Of a stretch of 21,015 bases of DNA, positions 7,967-14,885 are shown piece after piece. The stretch's first letter is position 1; each line of letters starts with the position of its first letter. The stretch comes from a bacterium HR20 (GTDB lineage: Bacteria > Bacteroidota > Ignavibacteria > Kapaibacteriales > NICIL-2), in contig BEHW01000029.1 in the NCBI GenBank assembly GCA_002898675.1, positions 1 through 21,015 on the forward strand. Direction: 5' to 3'. The translations under genes were made by a program, and so were the position numbers. Below the pieces are notes generated by a model that did not search any database, was not told where the DNA came from, and worked only from the letters and a program-made list of their open reading frames with translations.

Positions 7967-8896
7967 ATGCGACGTGTTACTCCTCCTGTGCGACGCATGC
8001 CGCGGAACCGGCGGCAGATCATTTGGAGCTTGCTCATTCTGCTGGCGGCATATGCTCTGATTTGGTTCCAGCAGCACGATACGCAGCACCAAATCGGACA
8101 AAGACCGACCACGGTTCTCCCCGACACAAGCCACTATCTGGGAGAACGATTCGCCGGAAGCCCTGCGCTCCACATCTTGCTCGGTGTTCCGCGCGACGCA
8201 TCGGACGATGACGACGTCATCATCGAGCGTTCGCAATATGTGCTCTCGTACAATCCAACGACGCGCTGCGCAAATTGGGTTGCATGGAATCAAAGTGCCT
8301 GGTGGTATGGCACAGCACCGCGCCATCGCGGTCCGTTTCTTCCCGATCCACTTTTACCCCCGCAGTACCCGCCTGTCCTCCACCGCGACTACACCAACTC
8401 TGGATTCGACCGTGGGCATCTTGTCCGCTCCGAAGAGCGCACACGCACACCAGAGGATAACCTGACAACCTTTTACACCACAAATATCATCCCACAGTAT
8501 CACGCTCTCAACGCTGGTCCATGGTTGCGGCTGGAAGAGTACGTCGAGCATCTCTGCAAGGAAGGTAGCCGCGAACTCTTCATCATCGCCGGCCCAATTT
8601 ATCACGATACCAGCCGTACAACGATCGGGCGCGGCGTCCGAGTCCCCGCTGAATGCTTCAAAATCATCGTCGTTCTTCCCAAAGGGCATGGTGCAGATGC
8701 TGTAACTACTCAGACGCCTACAATTGCAGTGCGAATGCCGAACCGCCCAGATATTTCAGGCTCATGGGAACAATTTGTCACCACAATCAGCGACATCGAA
8801 CGTGCGACAGGCTATCGCTTCTTCACTGCACTTCCCGATTCAATTGCACGCACGCTCAAAGCACGGAAAACTGCAGCCCTTCCAGTAGCATTCTAA
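7967..8896 (+). CDS. Membrane-anchored DNA/RNA non-specific endonuclease (NUC1 family)
   Basis: A 309-residue beta-beta-alpha-metal nuclease. After a basic N-terminus comes one hydrophobic segment (about 17-35, IIWSLLILLAAYALIWF), so the catalytic domain is predicted outside the inner membrane, either anchored or released. The active site SGFDRGHLVRSEERT gives the DRGH motif (148-151) with general base His151; TTNIIPQYHALNAGPWLRLEEY supplies the metal-binding Asn182, exactly as in Serratia nuclease and EndoG relatives. Such enzymes cut DNA and RNA without sequence preference and often scavenge nucleic acid. No inhibitor-like partner or toxin delivery domain is visible. It starts three bases after the rmlC stop and closes the plus-strand run. 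Confidence 0.92.
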   Translation: MRRVTPPVRRMPRNRRQIIWSLLILLAAYALIWFQQHDTQHQIGQRPTTVLPDTSHYLGERFAGSPALHILLGVPRDASDDDDVIIERSQYVLSYNPTTRCANWVAWNQSAWWYGTAPRHRGPFLPDPLLPPQYPPVLHRDYTNSGFDRGHLVRSEERTRTPEDNLTTFYTTNIIPQYHALNAGPWLRLEEYVEHLCKEGSRELFIIAGPIYHDTSRTTIGRGVRVPAECFKIIVVLPKGHGADAVTTQTPTIAVRMPNRPDISGSWEQFVTTISDIERATGYRFFTALPDSIARTLKARKTAALPVAF

Positions 8897-8902
8897 ACGA
8901 AT

Positions 8903-8934
8903 GCCGAGCGTCGGCTCCATCGCCAACGCTCGGC
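8903..8934. terminator. Inverted repeat between nuclease and tRNA-Pro, possible bidirectional terminator
   Basis: GCCGAGCGT (8903-8911) and ACGCTCGGC (8926-8934) form a perfect 9-base-pair stem with a 14-base loop, seven bases after the nuclease stop and just beyond the tRNA 3' end. There is no T-run on either side, so it would be a weak intrinsic terminator or an end-protecting hairpin. Confidence 0.5.
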
Positions 8935-8943
8935 GCGTGACTG

Positions 8944-9018
8944 TCGGGGTGGTGTGATTCGAACACACGACCCCCTGCTCCCAAAGCAGGTGCGCTAACC
9001 GGGCTGCGCTACACCCCG
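8944..9018 (-). tRNA. tRNA-Pro (anticodon UGG)
   Basis: On the minus strand a full cloverleaf folds: acceptor CGGGGTG pairs with CACCCCG, a D-arm with GCGC stems, anticodon stem CCTGC/GCAGG with loop TTTGGGA, and T-arm GTGTG-TTCGAAT-CACAC. The anticodon is TGG at 8981-8983, with G37 next to it as usual for proline tRNAs. The discriminator base is A at 8944, and CCA is not encoded, so it must be added by the tRNA nucleotidyltransferase. It stands alone between two convergent/divergent protein genes, with no flanking repeat that would suggest an integration site. Confidence 0.97.
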
Positions 9019-9026
9019 ACTGACCG

Positions 9027-9034
9027 CAAAAATA
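9027..9034 (-). promoter_or_regulatory. Putative -7 promoter element for tRNA-Pro
   Basis: TATTTTTG on the minus strand matches TAnnTTTG and ends eight bases before the tRNA 5' end, the right distance for a transcript starting at or just before the mature tRNA. No well-spaced TTG was seen for the -33 element. Confidence 0.4.
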
Positions 9035-9078
9035 ACGAGAACTCGAAACAAAACCGCAGCGTTTTGCATTGTTAGTAG

Positions 9079-9088
9079 TGTTCGAACA
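9079..9088. promoter_or_regulatory. Perfect palindrome ahead of the START-like gene
   Basis: TGTTCGAACA is a perfect 10-base palindrome located 18 bases before the ATG at 9107 and inside the divergent gap shared with tRNA-Pro. It could be an operator for a dimeric regulator, but only one copy was noticed and chance is possible. Confidence 0.25.
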
Positions 9089-9106
9089 TCGGATGGTGGA
9101 GGAACC

Positions 9107-9559
9107 ATGGCCTTTGTCTCCTACAACAACACGTACTCTCTGACTCTCCGGCGCACTCTTCGGCAACCGATCGAACGCGTCTGGCGGGCTATTGCAAACA
9201 GCCAAGAGCGGCCGCTCTGGCTTGATCCACCGCTTCAGTTCGACTTCCGCCCTGGCGGTTTGATCCGCACTGCCGAGGGGCTGCCGATCGCCGAGTTCAT
9301 CGAGTACGAGCCTGCACAGCGATGGATGCTGCGCTGGATCAGTCCACTCAATCGTGGCGAAAGCAAGGTCGTCGTCGAGATCACCAAAGTCAACCGCATC
9401 ACGACCCGAGTAAGCATCCGCCACTGGAATATCCAAACTGAGCACGACTACCACGAGCTCTATGCCGGCTGGCTGTGGTTTCTCGATAGCCTTGAACGCT
9501 ACTTCACCACCGAGAAGTACCTCGAGTACGAATATCCCGACGTTTTCGGCCGGCAGTAA
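9107..9559 (+). CDS. START-like/SRPBCC domain protein
   Basis: A 150-residue protein made of one START-like (SRPBCC, AHSA1-like) fold. The opening YSLTLRRTLRQPIERVWRAIANSQERPLWLD shows the typical first strand and helix, followed by FRPGGLIRTAEGLPIAEFIEYEPAQRWMLRW and KVVVEITKVNRITTRVSIRHWNI, then a long C-terminal helix from HELYAGWLWFLDSLERYF. The fold makes a hydrophobic cavity for lipids or other small ligands, or serves as a co-chaperone; its role here is not known. GGAGG at 9098-9102, four bases before the ATG, fixes the start. It is a single-gene unit whose stop touches the ferritin stop on the other strand with no base between them. Confidence 0.8.
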   Translation: MAFVSYNNTYSLTLRRTLRQPIERVWRAIANSQERPLWLDPPLQFDFRPGGLIRTAEGLPIAEFIEYEPAQRWMLRWISPLNRGESKVVVEITKVNRITTRVSIRHWNIQTEHDYHELYAGWLWFLDSLERYFTTEKYLEYEYPDVFGRQ

Positions 9560-10048
9560 CTACTCGGCGCGCCGACCGAGTTCTTGATCGAGCAGATAGA
9601 GACTCGACCCCGTCTGGCCGACCATCGCGATTTTGTCCAGGATTGTCCGTACTGCTTCCTCTTCCTCGACCTGCTCCTCGATGAACCACTGCAGAAGCGG
9701 CAAAATCGGATAGTCATGCTCCCGCTGTGCCAGTTCGTACATCGCATGAATTCGCCCTGTGATGTACTGTTCATGCTCGAGCACACTGCGGAAGAGTTGC
9801 TCAAGGCTCTCCCACTGAACTTTCTTGATGCGAATGTCCGCAAGAGAGACCGATTGCCCCCGCGCATGCGCGTGCTCGATGAATTTCATCGCATGGGAGC
9901 GCTCTTCGTCGTGCTGGAGGATGAGCCACCGTGCAGTCCCAGGCAGCCCGCGATCTTTACACTGCAACGCAAGCGCAAAGTAAAGGTAAGCCGATTCAAG
10001 TTCAGCTTGAATTTGCTCTTGGATCGAGGCCAGAACAGCTGCATTCAT
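9560..10048 (-). CDS. ftnA: Ferritin, bacterial FtnA type
   Basis: A 162-residue non-haem ferritin that oxidises Fe(II) and stores iron in a 24-subunit cage. All ferroxidase-centre ligands align with E. coli FtnA: Glu16 (QAELES), Glu49 and His52 (HDEERSH), Glu93 (EHEQ), and Glu125, Gln126 and Glu129 (WFIEEQVEEE). The ending TGSSLYLLDQELGRR is the family's usual C-terminus. ATG 10048 is chosen over in-frame ATGs at 10060 and 10075 because GGAG at 10055-10058 lies six bases upstream and the length then matches FtnA. It follows the ABC transporter genes on the same strand, with a hairpin in the gap. No Dps or bacterioferritin haem Met is seen. Confidence 0.95.
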   Translation of the reverse strand: MNAAVLASIQEQIQAELESAYLYFALALQCKDRGLPGTARWLILQHDEERSHAMKFIEHAHARGQSVSLADIRIKKVQWESLEQLFRSVLEHEQYITGRIHAMYELAQREHDYPILPLLQWFIEEQVEEEEAVRTILDKIAMVGQTGSSLYLLDQELGRRAE

Positions 10049-10054
10049 CGCTTT

Positions 10055-10058
10055 CTCC
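10055..10058 (-). promoter_or_regulatory. Ribosome binding site deciding the ferritin start
   Basis: GGAG on the minus strand lies six bases before ATG 10048 and favours it over the ATGs at 10060 and 10075, which lack a similar element. Confidence 0.6.
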
Positions 10059-10082
10059 ATCAATGGGTGAAACATTATCTAT

Positions 10083-10115
10083 CTCAGCGGGTAACAGAAC
10101 CCACCCTTAGCTGAG
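10083..10115 (-). other. Hairpin between ABC permease and ferritin
   Basis: On the minus strand CTCAGC-TAA-GGGT-(10 bases)-ACCC-GCTGAG folds into a ten-base-pair stem with a three-base bulge that contains the permease stop codon. It is not followed by a T-run. It could be a terminator or 3' end stabiliser for the ABC operon, or a structured leader for ferritin, whose start is 34 bases downstream. Confidence 0.4.
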
Positions 10116-10949
10116 CACATCACGTCGCTCAACCACGGCTACAGTGACGATAGAAAAGACAACACAGTGCATAACCAACACTGCTCCAGAGCGCCCCACC
10201 TGCATCGTTGGCACTGGGCTATCGAACAAAAGCCGCCAAGCTGCTGCATGAGTGGTGAAAAACCAATCGGAAAGCTGCGCAACCAGCGGAACATCGAGCA
10301 ACGCAATTGCCGTCATCACGATGACGACTGCCATTGCTCCGATCACTGGACCGAGTGCATTGTCGGTCAGCGAACCGAATAGCATCGCCAATAATGCGAC
10401 AGTCATCAGCCCAAGCCAGTTGTAGCTGTAGGCTGCGACAAATCTCCAGAGCACATCGCCGGAGGGAATGACGACAACACCTGCGCTTTTGAGCACCACG
10501 AGATCCCCAACACCGAAAAGTAGCACACCGCCTCCGAGAGCAATTACAGCCAGGAATACAACAACACTGGCTACATACAGCCCCAATGCCAGCACTTTTG
10601 CCAGCACAACCTTCCACCGCGGAACTGGCTGAAGGAATAACATGCGCAACGTCCCCGCAGCCGCTTCCCCCGCAAGCAGATCTCCAGCAACCAGCGTAAC
10701 AAGAAACGGCAAGTGCACCAAGAGAAGCCCCTGCACGATGAATGCCACCAGATAGCCGTGCACGTACTGCCCCTCGATCTGGAGGTATTGCTCAATACCT
10801 TGCAGCGCAAGTGCAGTCAGCTGCTCTCCCTGCAGGAAAATCACAACGTGAACAATGCTGACGAGCACCGCGATTGCTGCAAACGCAATCCACGAGCGAG
10901 GCTTGCGATAAATTTTCCACAGCTCAAGTCGAGCCAACCGTACGATCAT
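10107..10949 (-). CDS. ABC-2 type transporter permease
   Basis: A 280-residue membrane protein with about six hydrophobic segments. It begins with MIVRLARLELWKIYRKPRSWIAFAAIAVLV, the typical cytoplasmic start of ABC-2 permeases, and has LVAGDLLAGEAAAGTLRMLFLQPVPRWKVVLAKVLAL (about 87-123), the E-x-x-x-GTL-R coupling helix and following segment that identify the family. It should form the channel of an exporter with the upstream ATPase; its substrate could be a lipid, peptide, drug or glycan. ATG 10949 overlaps the ATPase stop by four bases (ATGA), so the two subunits are translationally coupled. One permease gene suggests a homodimer. Confidence 0.88.
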   Translation of the reverse strand: MIVRLARLELWKIYRKPRSWIAFAAIAVLVSIVHVVIFLQGEQLTALALQGIEQYLQIEGQYVHGYLVAFIVQGLLLVHLPFLVTLVAGDLLAGEAAAGTLRMLFLQPVPRWKVVLAKVLALGLYVASVVVFLAVIALGGGVLLFGVGDLVVLKSAGVVVIPSGDVLWRFVAAYSYNWLGLMTVALLAMLFGSLTDNALGPVIGAMAVVIVMTAIALLDVPLVAQLSDWFFTTHAAAWRLLFDSPVPTMQVGRSGAVLVMHCVVFSIVTVAVVERRDVLS

Positions 10950-11827
10950 GTCGTTGCTGCAAAGTAAAACTGCTCAAGCGAACGTTCCGGAATCACCGCA
11001 CGGATGGAGATACCTGCGGCGATGAGATGAACAACTGCGTTGTGGACATCCTCAGCAGCGATGCGGACTGCGTGCGGACGGATTTTCTCAACGTTCCACC
11101 GCCGATTGAGGAGCTCGACAACCACGTCGGCTGGCTGGACCGTCTCGATCGTCGCATGCGACGCCACACGGGAAAGCAGCTGTTCAAGTGCCCCATTTGC
11201 AATGATGCGCCCATCACGGAGCACCACCAAACGAGTTGCTACAAGCTCAACTTCGGAAAGCAAGTGTGACGAGATGATGACCGTCTTCCCTGCTCTTTGC
11301 AACGCGGCAATAAGCTGCCGAACATCTGCGATCCCTCGAGGATCAAGCCCATTGACGGGTTCATCGAGGATGACCAATTCCGGATCGCCTGCCAGCGCCA
11401 TCGCAAGACCGAGCCGTTGCCGCATCCCGTAGGAATACGTCCGCACGACTTGGTCCATCGCATCGGCAAGGCCTACACGCTCGAGCAGCGCCTCGATATG
11501 CGACCGCGTTGGCGATTGCCCGCGAAGCCGGAGCACGATCTCTAAATTCTCTGCGCCCATCAAGTAGGGGTAAGCATCGGCGCGCTCGATGAGCGCCCCA
11601 ATACGACTGCGAACTGTTGGGCTGAGCGGCTTTCCAAACAGCCGAACCTCGCCGCACGTGGGCCGCACTAAACCCGTGATGATGCGTAGTAGCGTGCTCT
11701 TGCCTGCACCATTGGAGCCGAGTAACCCAACGACTTCGCCCCGTCCAATCGCAAATGAAACATCATCGAGTGCAATCCGTTGGCGATACCGTTTGCATAC
11801 ACCGAAAAGTGCAACGACTGAATCCAT
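10946..11827 (-). CDS. ABC transporter ATP-binding protein (DrrA/CcmA-like exporter)
   Basis: A 293-residue ATPase that powers the adjacent ABC-2 permease. Walker A GSNGAGKST is at 37-45, a slightly degenerate signature YSYGMRQR at 131-138, Walker B LVILDEP with PVNGLDP at about 151-162, and the switch His in ISSHLLSEVE (His178). The C-terminal about 80 residues after the core resemble the extension of DrrA/BcrA-type exporters. ATG 11827 starts at MDSVVALFGVCKRYRQR, the normal first strand of the domain. An in-frame start at 11911 would add 28 unusual residues and overlap the peptidase gene. It lies 58 bases after the M1 peptidase and is probably in the same transcript. Confidence 0.93.
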   Translation of the reverse strand: MDSVVALFGVCKRYRQRIALDDVSFAIGRGEVVGLLGSNGAGKSTLLRIITGLVRPTCGEVRLFGKPLSPTVRSRIGALIERADAYPYLMGAENLEIVLRLRGQSPTRSHIEALLERVGLADAMDQVVRTYSYGMRQRLGLAMALAGDPELVILDEPVNGLDPRGIADVRQLIAALQRAGKTVIISSHLLSEVELVATRLVVLRDGRIIANGALEQLLSRVASHATIETVQPADVVVELLNRRWNVEKIRPHAVRIAAEDVHNAVVHLIAAGISIRAVIPERSLEQFYFAATT

Positions 11828-11885
11828 CTCTTGCTTTCGTACGACGCTGGATGCGATAAACAGTTTGCGCAGCGCAGGCGTTCCG

Positions 11886-14357
11886 CTATTGCAACGCCTC
11901 CTGGAGAGCATCGCGCATCCAACGCTCCGGCAGCGTGGTCATACGCTCTCGGAAGAGTGTGCGGTAGCGCGATTGCTTTGCAAAGAAACCGATCGCTTCT
12001 CGTGCTACAGACACCAGCCGCTGGTTGAAGTGGAACCGTGCCTCAACCAAGTATCGTGCAAGTGTTGTATCGCACCAATCAACAGCGCGGAGCGCAGCGA
12101 TCGCATTCTGTCGCGTGACGAACTCATAGCTTGGTGAGGCATACTCCACCAATCGCTGGAGCGCTGCAGTATCGCCACGTTCGGCGCGGATTCGATCACA
12201 TGCAATCCGAACCCGATAGCCAGCGCACTCATCCCCGAGTGATCTTCGTTCGAGTTGGCCAACGTACTCCATCGCTCTGTCGGGGAAGGATGCTGCCAAC
12301 TGTTCGAGTGCTATCTGTGCAACTTGGTAGGATGAATCACTGAGCAGCTCCACACACTCCCGCTCAAGCCACGGCGGAACGCTCCCGAGCGACGAAATCA
12401 CCGCACGCCGTACCTCTGCTTCACGATCGGCGAGCGCAGCGCCAAGCGTCCGCCGTACTGCCTCGAACCGATGGAACGAGTGTTCACGCGCAAGAGTTCG
12501 CGCAATGAGCGAGCGTATCGCAAAAAACCGCTCTGCCGCAAAACGTTCAACTAACGTGGCAGCTTTGAGTGAATCGCTCAACGTGCTATCGCGGAGGAGT
12601 GCCTCGAGTGCATCGTACCGGTCAATCATCAGCGGCGCACGCCTGGCCTGCTCGATGAGTTCCCGCGTCGTTTTCGGAAACTCGATTTTTTTGAGGATCA
12701 CCGAACCTGGATCGAACAGTGCGAACGCAACCGTCTTTCCGCCAGGATTCGGCACACGAACGTGCTCGACGCGATCCTGCACCCACTGGCGAACACGCTC
12801 GACCGAGCCATCTTCGTAGTGCACCTCGAAGGTAATTGGCATGCGAAAGAGTCCAACCAATGCGTCGGTCGCTTGCGTTTGCTCAACGGTAAACTCGACC
12901 CACTGCATCCCTGTGGCTGGATCACTCACAGGCGAGTATCGCACCCGGTAGGCTGGCTCTCCACCCCGATAGAGCCATTGGTCGAAAAACCAGCCAAGGT
13001 TCATCCCAAGCGCATCGGCGAATGCTTTTTCGAAATCGCGTGTCTCGACGGTGCCGTAAGCATGTCGCTGCAGGTAGAGTCGCACAGCACGGTGGAACTG
13101 GTCTTGGCCGACAACATCCATGAGCATGTCGAGTACTGCCGAGCCCTTCGAGTAGATGCGTGCAGTGCCAGCAGCGTGATGGAGGATCGGGTAGTCGTCT
13201 TTTGTTGCTGCACCAAGTGCGGCATTCTGCTCTCCGCGGCGCATCCATTGGTGGTAGTCCTCCCCGAAGAAGCGTTGATAGAAGAGCTTCGGGTAGAACG
13301 TCGCAAAGCTTTCGTGGAGCCAGATGCTCCGCTCATCACGCTGAGTGATGTAATCCCCGAACCATTGGTGCACAAGCTCGTGCATGTTCACCCCGATGTA
13401 CGGGCGGTCGAGCTGCAAGCGCGCATCACCATGGAAAAAATCTCCGAAGACGGTCGCTGTTGTGTTCTCCATGGCCCCTGCAATGTAGTCCTGAACTGGG
13501 ACCTGCGAGTAGGATTCCCACGGGAACGGCACTCCGAGCAACTCCTCGAGGAAATCAACCATTTCCGCAGAATAGCGATAGGTTGGCTCTGCCCACTCTG
13601 GGTGGTCGGCATAGAAGAGCAGCTTCAGTGGCACACCACGCTTAGTCCGACGCTCGATGGAGCCATACTTTCCAATTGCCAGCATGATGAGATACGTCGC
13701 ATGAGGCTTTGTCATCGCGTAGTGCCAGGTGATGGTTCCATCTGGGTTGCGTTTCTTTGAACGCAGCGTCCCGTTCGAGAGCACCGTGTAGCTGGAATCG
13801 AACGTGATGATTGTTTCGGTGATTGCCTTGTCGTTCGGGTAGTCGTAGATCGGCACCCAATGCCGCGTGTCGAATGGCTGTCCTTGCGTCCAAATCTGTT
13901 TACGCTTTCTGCCTGTGGGGTCATCCCACCCTGGGAAGTAGAGTCCGCGCCGTGGCGTGCACTCGTAGTCCAGCGTGAGCGAATCGCGCTGGGGATAGCG
14001 CCAACTTCCATAGATGACGACCGTCGTATCTGTCACGCGGTAGCGAAGCTCGCGCTCTCCGCTCTGGACGCGATGGATGGTCATTCCAACGCCATCGAGC
14101 ACGATGGAATCAACACGAGTTCGCAGTGGAACGAAGACATGCGTTACAGTTCCGATGACTCGCCGCTTGGTCGGTTCGAAACGTACTGCAATACGAATGC
14201 GCTCGAAATCTACCTGGCGTTCACGCTCGGTCGAGGCAAGCTCGTAGCGTGCGGTGATTGGCTCAGGACGATCGGTCTGCGCCCAGAGCAATGTTGTCAG
14301 AACGCAAAATCCCAGAATTGCAACCACTGTAACTTTGCACCGTCGAATGTTGAACAT
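11886..14357 (-). CDS. Exported M1-family zinc aminopeptidase with HEAT-like C-terminus
   Basis: An 823-residue metallopeptidase. An N-terminal signal peptide (RRCKVTVVAILGFCVLTTLLWA) ends near AQTDRP, so it should act in the periplasm or outside. The exopeptidase motif GAMEN is at about 294-298 (IAGAMENTTATVFGD), and the zinc site HELVHQWFGDY (326-336) is followed at 18 residues by the third ligand Glu349 in WLHESFATF, exactly the HExxH-x18-E pattern. YSKG near 406 supplies the catalytic Tyr. After about 540 the sequence turns helical, with repeated units such as EVRRAVISSLGSVPPWLERECVELLSDSSYQVAQIALEQLA that look like HEAT repeats. ATG 14357 is chosen for the signal peptide; 14384 is possible. 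It probably heads the ABC operon, and its start is 16 bases from the divergent peroxiredoxin. Confidence 0.92.
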   Translation of the reverse strand: MFNIRRCKVTVVAILGFCVLTTLLWAQTDRPEPITARYELASTERERQVDFERIRIAVRFEPTKRRVIGTVTHVFVPLRTRVDSIVLDGVGMTIHRVQSGERELRYRVTDTTVVIYGSWRYPQRDSLTLDYECTPRRGLYFPGWDDPTGRKRKQIWTQGQPFDTRHWVPIYDYPNDKAITETIITFDSSYTVLSNGTLRSKKRNPDGTITWHYAMTKPHATYLIMLAIGKYGSIERRTKRGVPLKLLFYADHPEWAEPTYRYSAEMVDFLEELLGVPFPWESYSQVPVQDYIAGAMENTTATVFGDFFHGDARLQLDRPYIGVNMHELVHQWFGDYITQRDERSIWLHESFATFYPKLFYQRFFGEDYHQWMRRGEQNAALGAATKDDYPILHHAAGTARIYSKGSAVLDMLMDVVGQDQFHRAVRLYLQRHAYGTVETRDFEKAFADALGMNLGWFFDQWLYRGGEPAYRVRYSPVSDPATGMQWVEFTVEQTQATDALVGLFRMPITFEVHYEDGSVERVRQWVQDRVEHVRVPNPGGKTVAFALFDPGSVILKKIEFPKTTRELIEQARRAPLMIDRYDALEALLRDSTLSDSLKAATLVERFAAERFFAIRSLIARTLAREHSFHRFEAVRRTLGAALADREAEVRRAVISSLGSVPPWLERECVELLSDSSYQVAQIALEQLAASFPDRAMEYVGQLERRSLGDECAGYRVRIACDRIRAERGDTAALQRLVEYASPSYEFVTRQNAIAALRAVDWCDTTLARYLVEARFHFNQRLVSVAREAIGFFAKQSRYRTLFRERMTTLPERWMRDALQEALQ
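14330..14337 (+). promoter_or_regulatory. Putative -7 promoter element for peroxiredoxin
   Basis: TAACTTTG matches TAnnTTTG and lies 36 bases before ATG 14374, giving a predicted transcript start near 14344 and a leader of about 30 bases. It falls inside the first codons of the M1 gene on the other strand. No TTG at a good -33 distance was seen. Confidence 0.35.
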
Positions 14358-14373
14358 CCTTTGGGAATTGCCA

Positions 14374-14850
14374 ATGGCACTCAACGTTGGTGACCGTGCA
14401 CCAAGCTTTACGCTCTACGACCAGGATCGCACAAAGCGCTCTCTGGACGAATTCCTGGGCAAGCCAGTTGTCCTGGCATTTTTTCCAGGTGCATTCACCG
14501 GAGTCTGTGACACCGAAATGTGCACACTCCGCGATTCGATGCAGCGTTTTAGCGAAGCCAATGCTCACGTCATTGGCATCAGCGTTGATCCGCCGTTTGT
14601 GCTCAAAGAGTTCGCTACGAAGTACTCGCTGCCATTTGTGCTTCTTTCCGACTTTGATCGCTCAGTTTCGAAGCTCTACGACGTGCTCTTCGAAAACCTC
14701 GCCGGTCTGGAAGGCTACCACACAAGCAACCGCGCTGTGTTCATCCTCGATGGGAGCGGCACGATACGCTACATCTGGGTAGCGTCTCCAAATCCCGGGG
14801 TTGAACCACCGTACGATGAAGTCATCGCACAAACCAAAGCGATCGCGTAG
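14374..14850 (+). CDS. Peroxiredoxin, BCP/PrxQ-like
   Basis: A 158-residue thiol peroxidase that reduces hydrogen peroxide and organic peroxides. The active-site segment AFFPGAFTGVCDTEMCTLRD gives the peroxidatic Cys45 and a second Cys50, the same five-residue spacing as the resolving cysteine in E. coli Bcp, so an atypical two-cysteine mechanism is likely. The rest follows the AhpC/TSA fold: VIGISVDPPFVLKEFATKYSLPFVLLSDF and VFILDGSGTIRYIW. ATG 14374 gives the canonical MALNVGDRAPSFTL start; upstream in-frame starts (14347, 14254) lie in the M1 gene and add no homology. It is transcribed alone, divergent from the M1 aminopeptidase and convergent with the secreted repeat gene. Confidence 0.92.
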   Translation: MALNVGDRAPSFTLYDQDRTKRSLDEFLGKPVVLAFFPGAFTGVCDTEMCTLRDSMQRFSEANAHVIGISVDPPFVLKEFATKYSLPFVLLSDFDRSVSKLYDVLFENLAGLEGYHTSNRAVFILDGSGTIRYIWVASPNPGVEPPYDEVIAQTKAIA

Positions 14851-14885
14851 CTGCTCGTGCCACTCACAGGCAACTGAGCAGATAC
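14847..14885. terminator. Possible bidirectional terminator hairpin across two stop codons
   Basis: CTGCTC (14851-14856) pairs with GAGCAG (14876-14881); inside this TGCC pairs with GGCA around a seven-base loop, and outside it GTA (14847-14849) pairs with TAC (14883-14885). The stem therefore covers the end of the plus-strand peroxiredoxin and the minus-strand repeat gene, where a shared terminator is expected. No T-run is present, so termination is inferred only from position and pairing. Confidence 0.4.

Noticed and set aside
8944..9018. tRNA-Pro as an integration site for a mobile element
   Set aside because: No direct repeat of the tRNA 3' end, integrase or foreign-looking gene was seen on either side.
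9564..9575. 12-base palindrome TCGGCGCGCCGA between convergent START-like and ferritin stops
   Set aside because: It encodes the conserved ferritin C-terminus LGRRAE, has no loop and no T-run, so a terminator role is not supported.
12762..13760. 332-codon plus-strand frame antisense to the M1 aminopeptidase
   Set aside because: It is an antisense shadow of a gene with a full catalytic signature; no domain was recognised.
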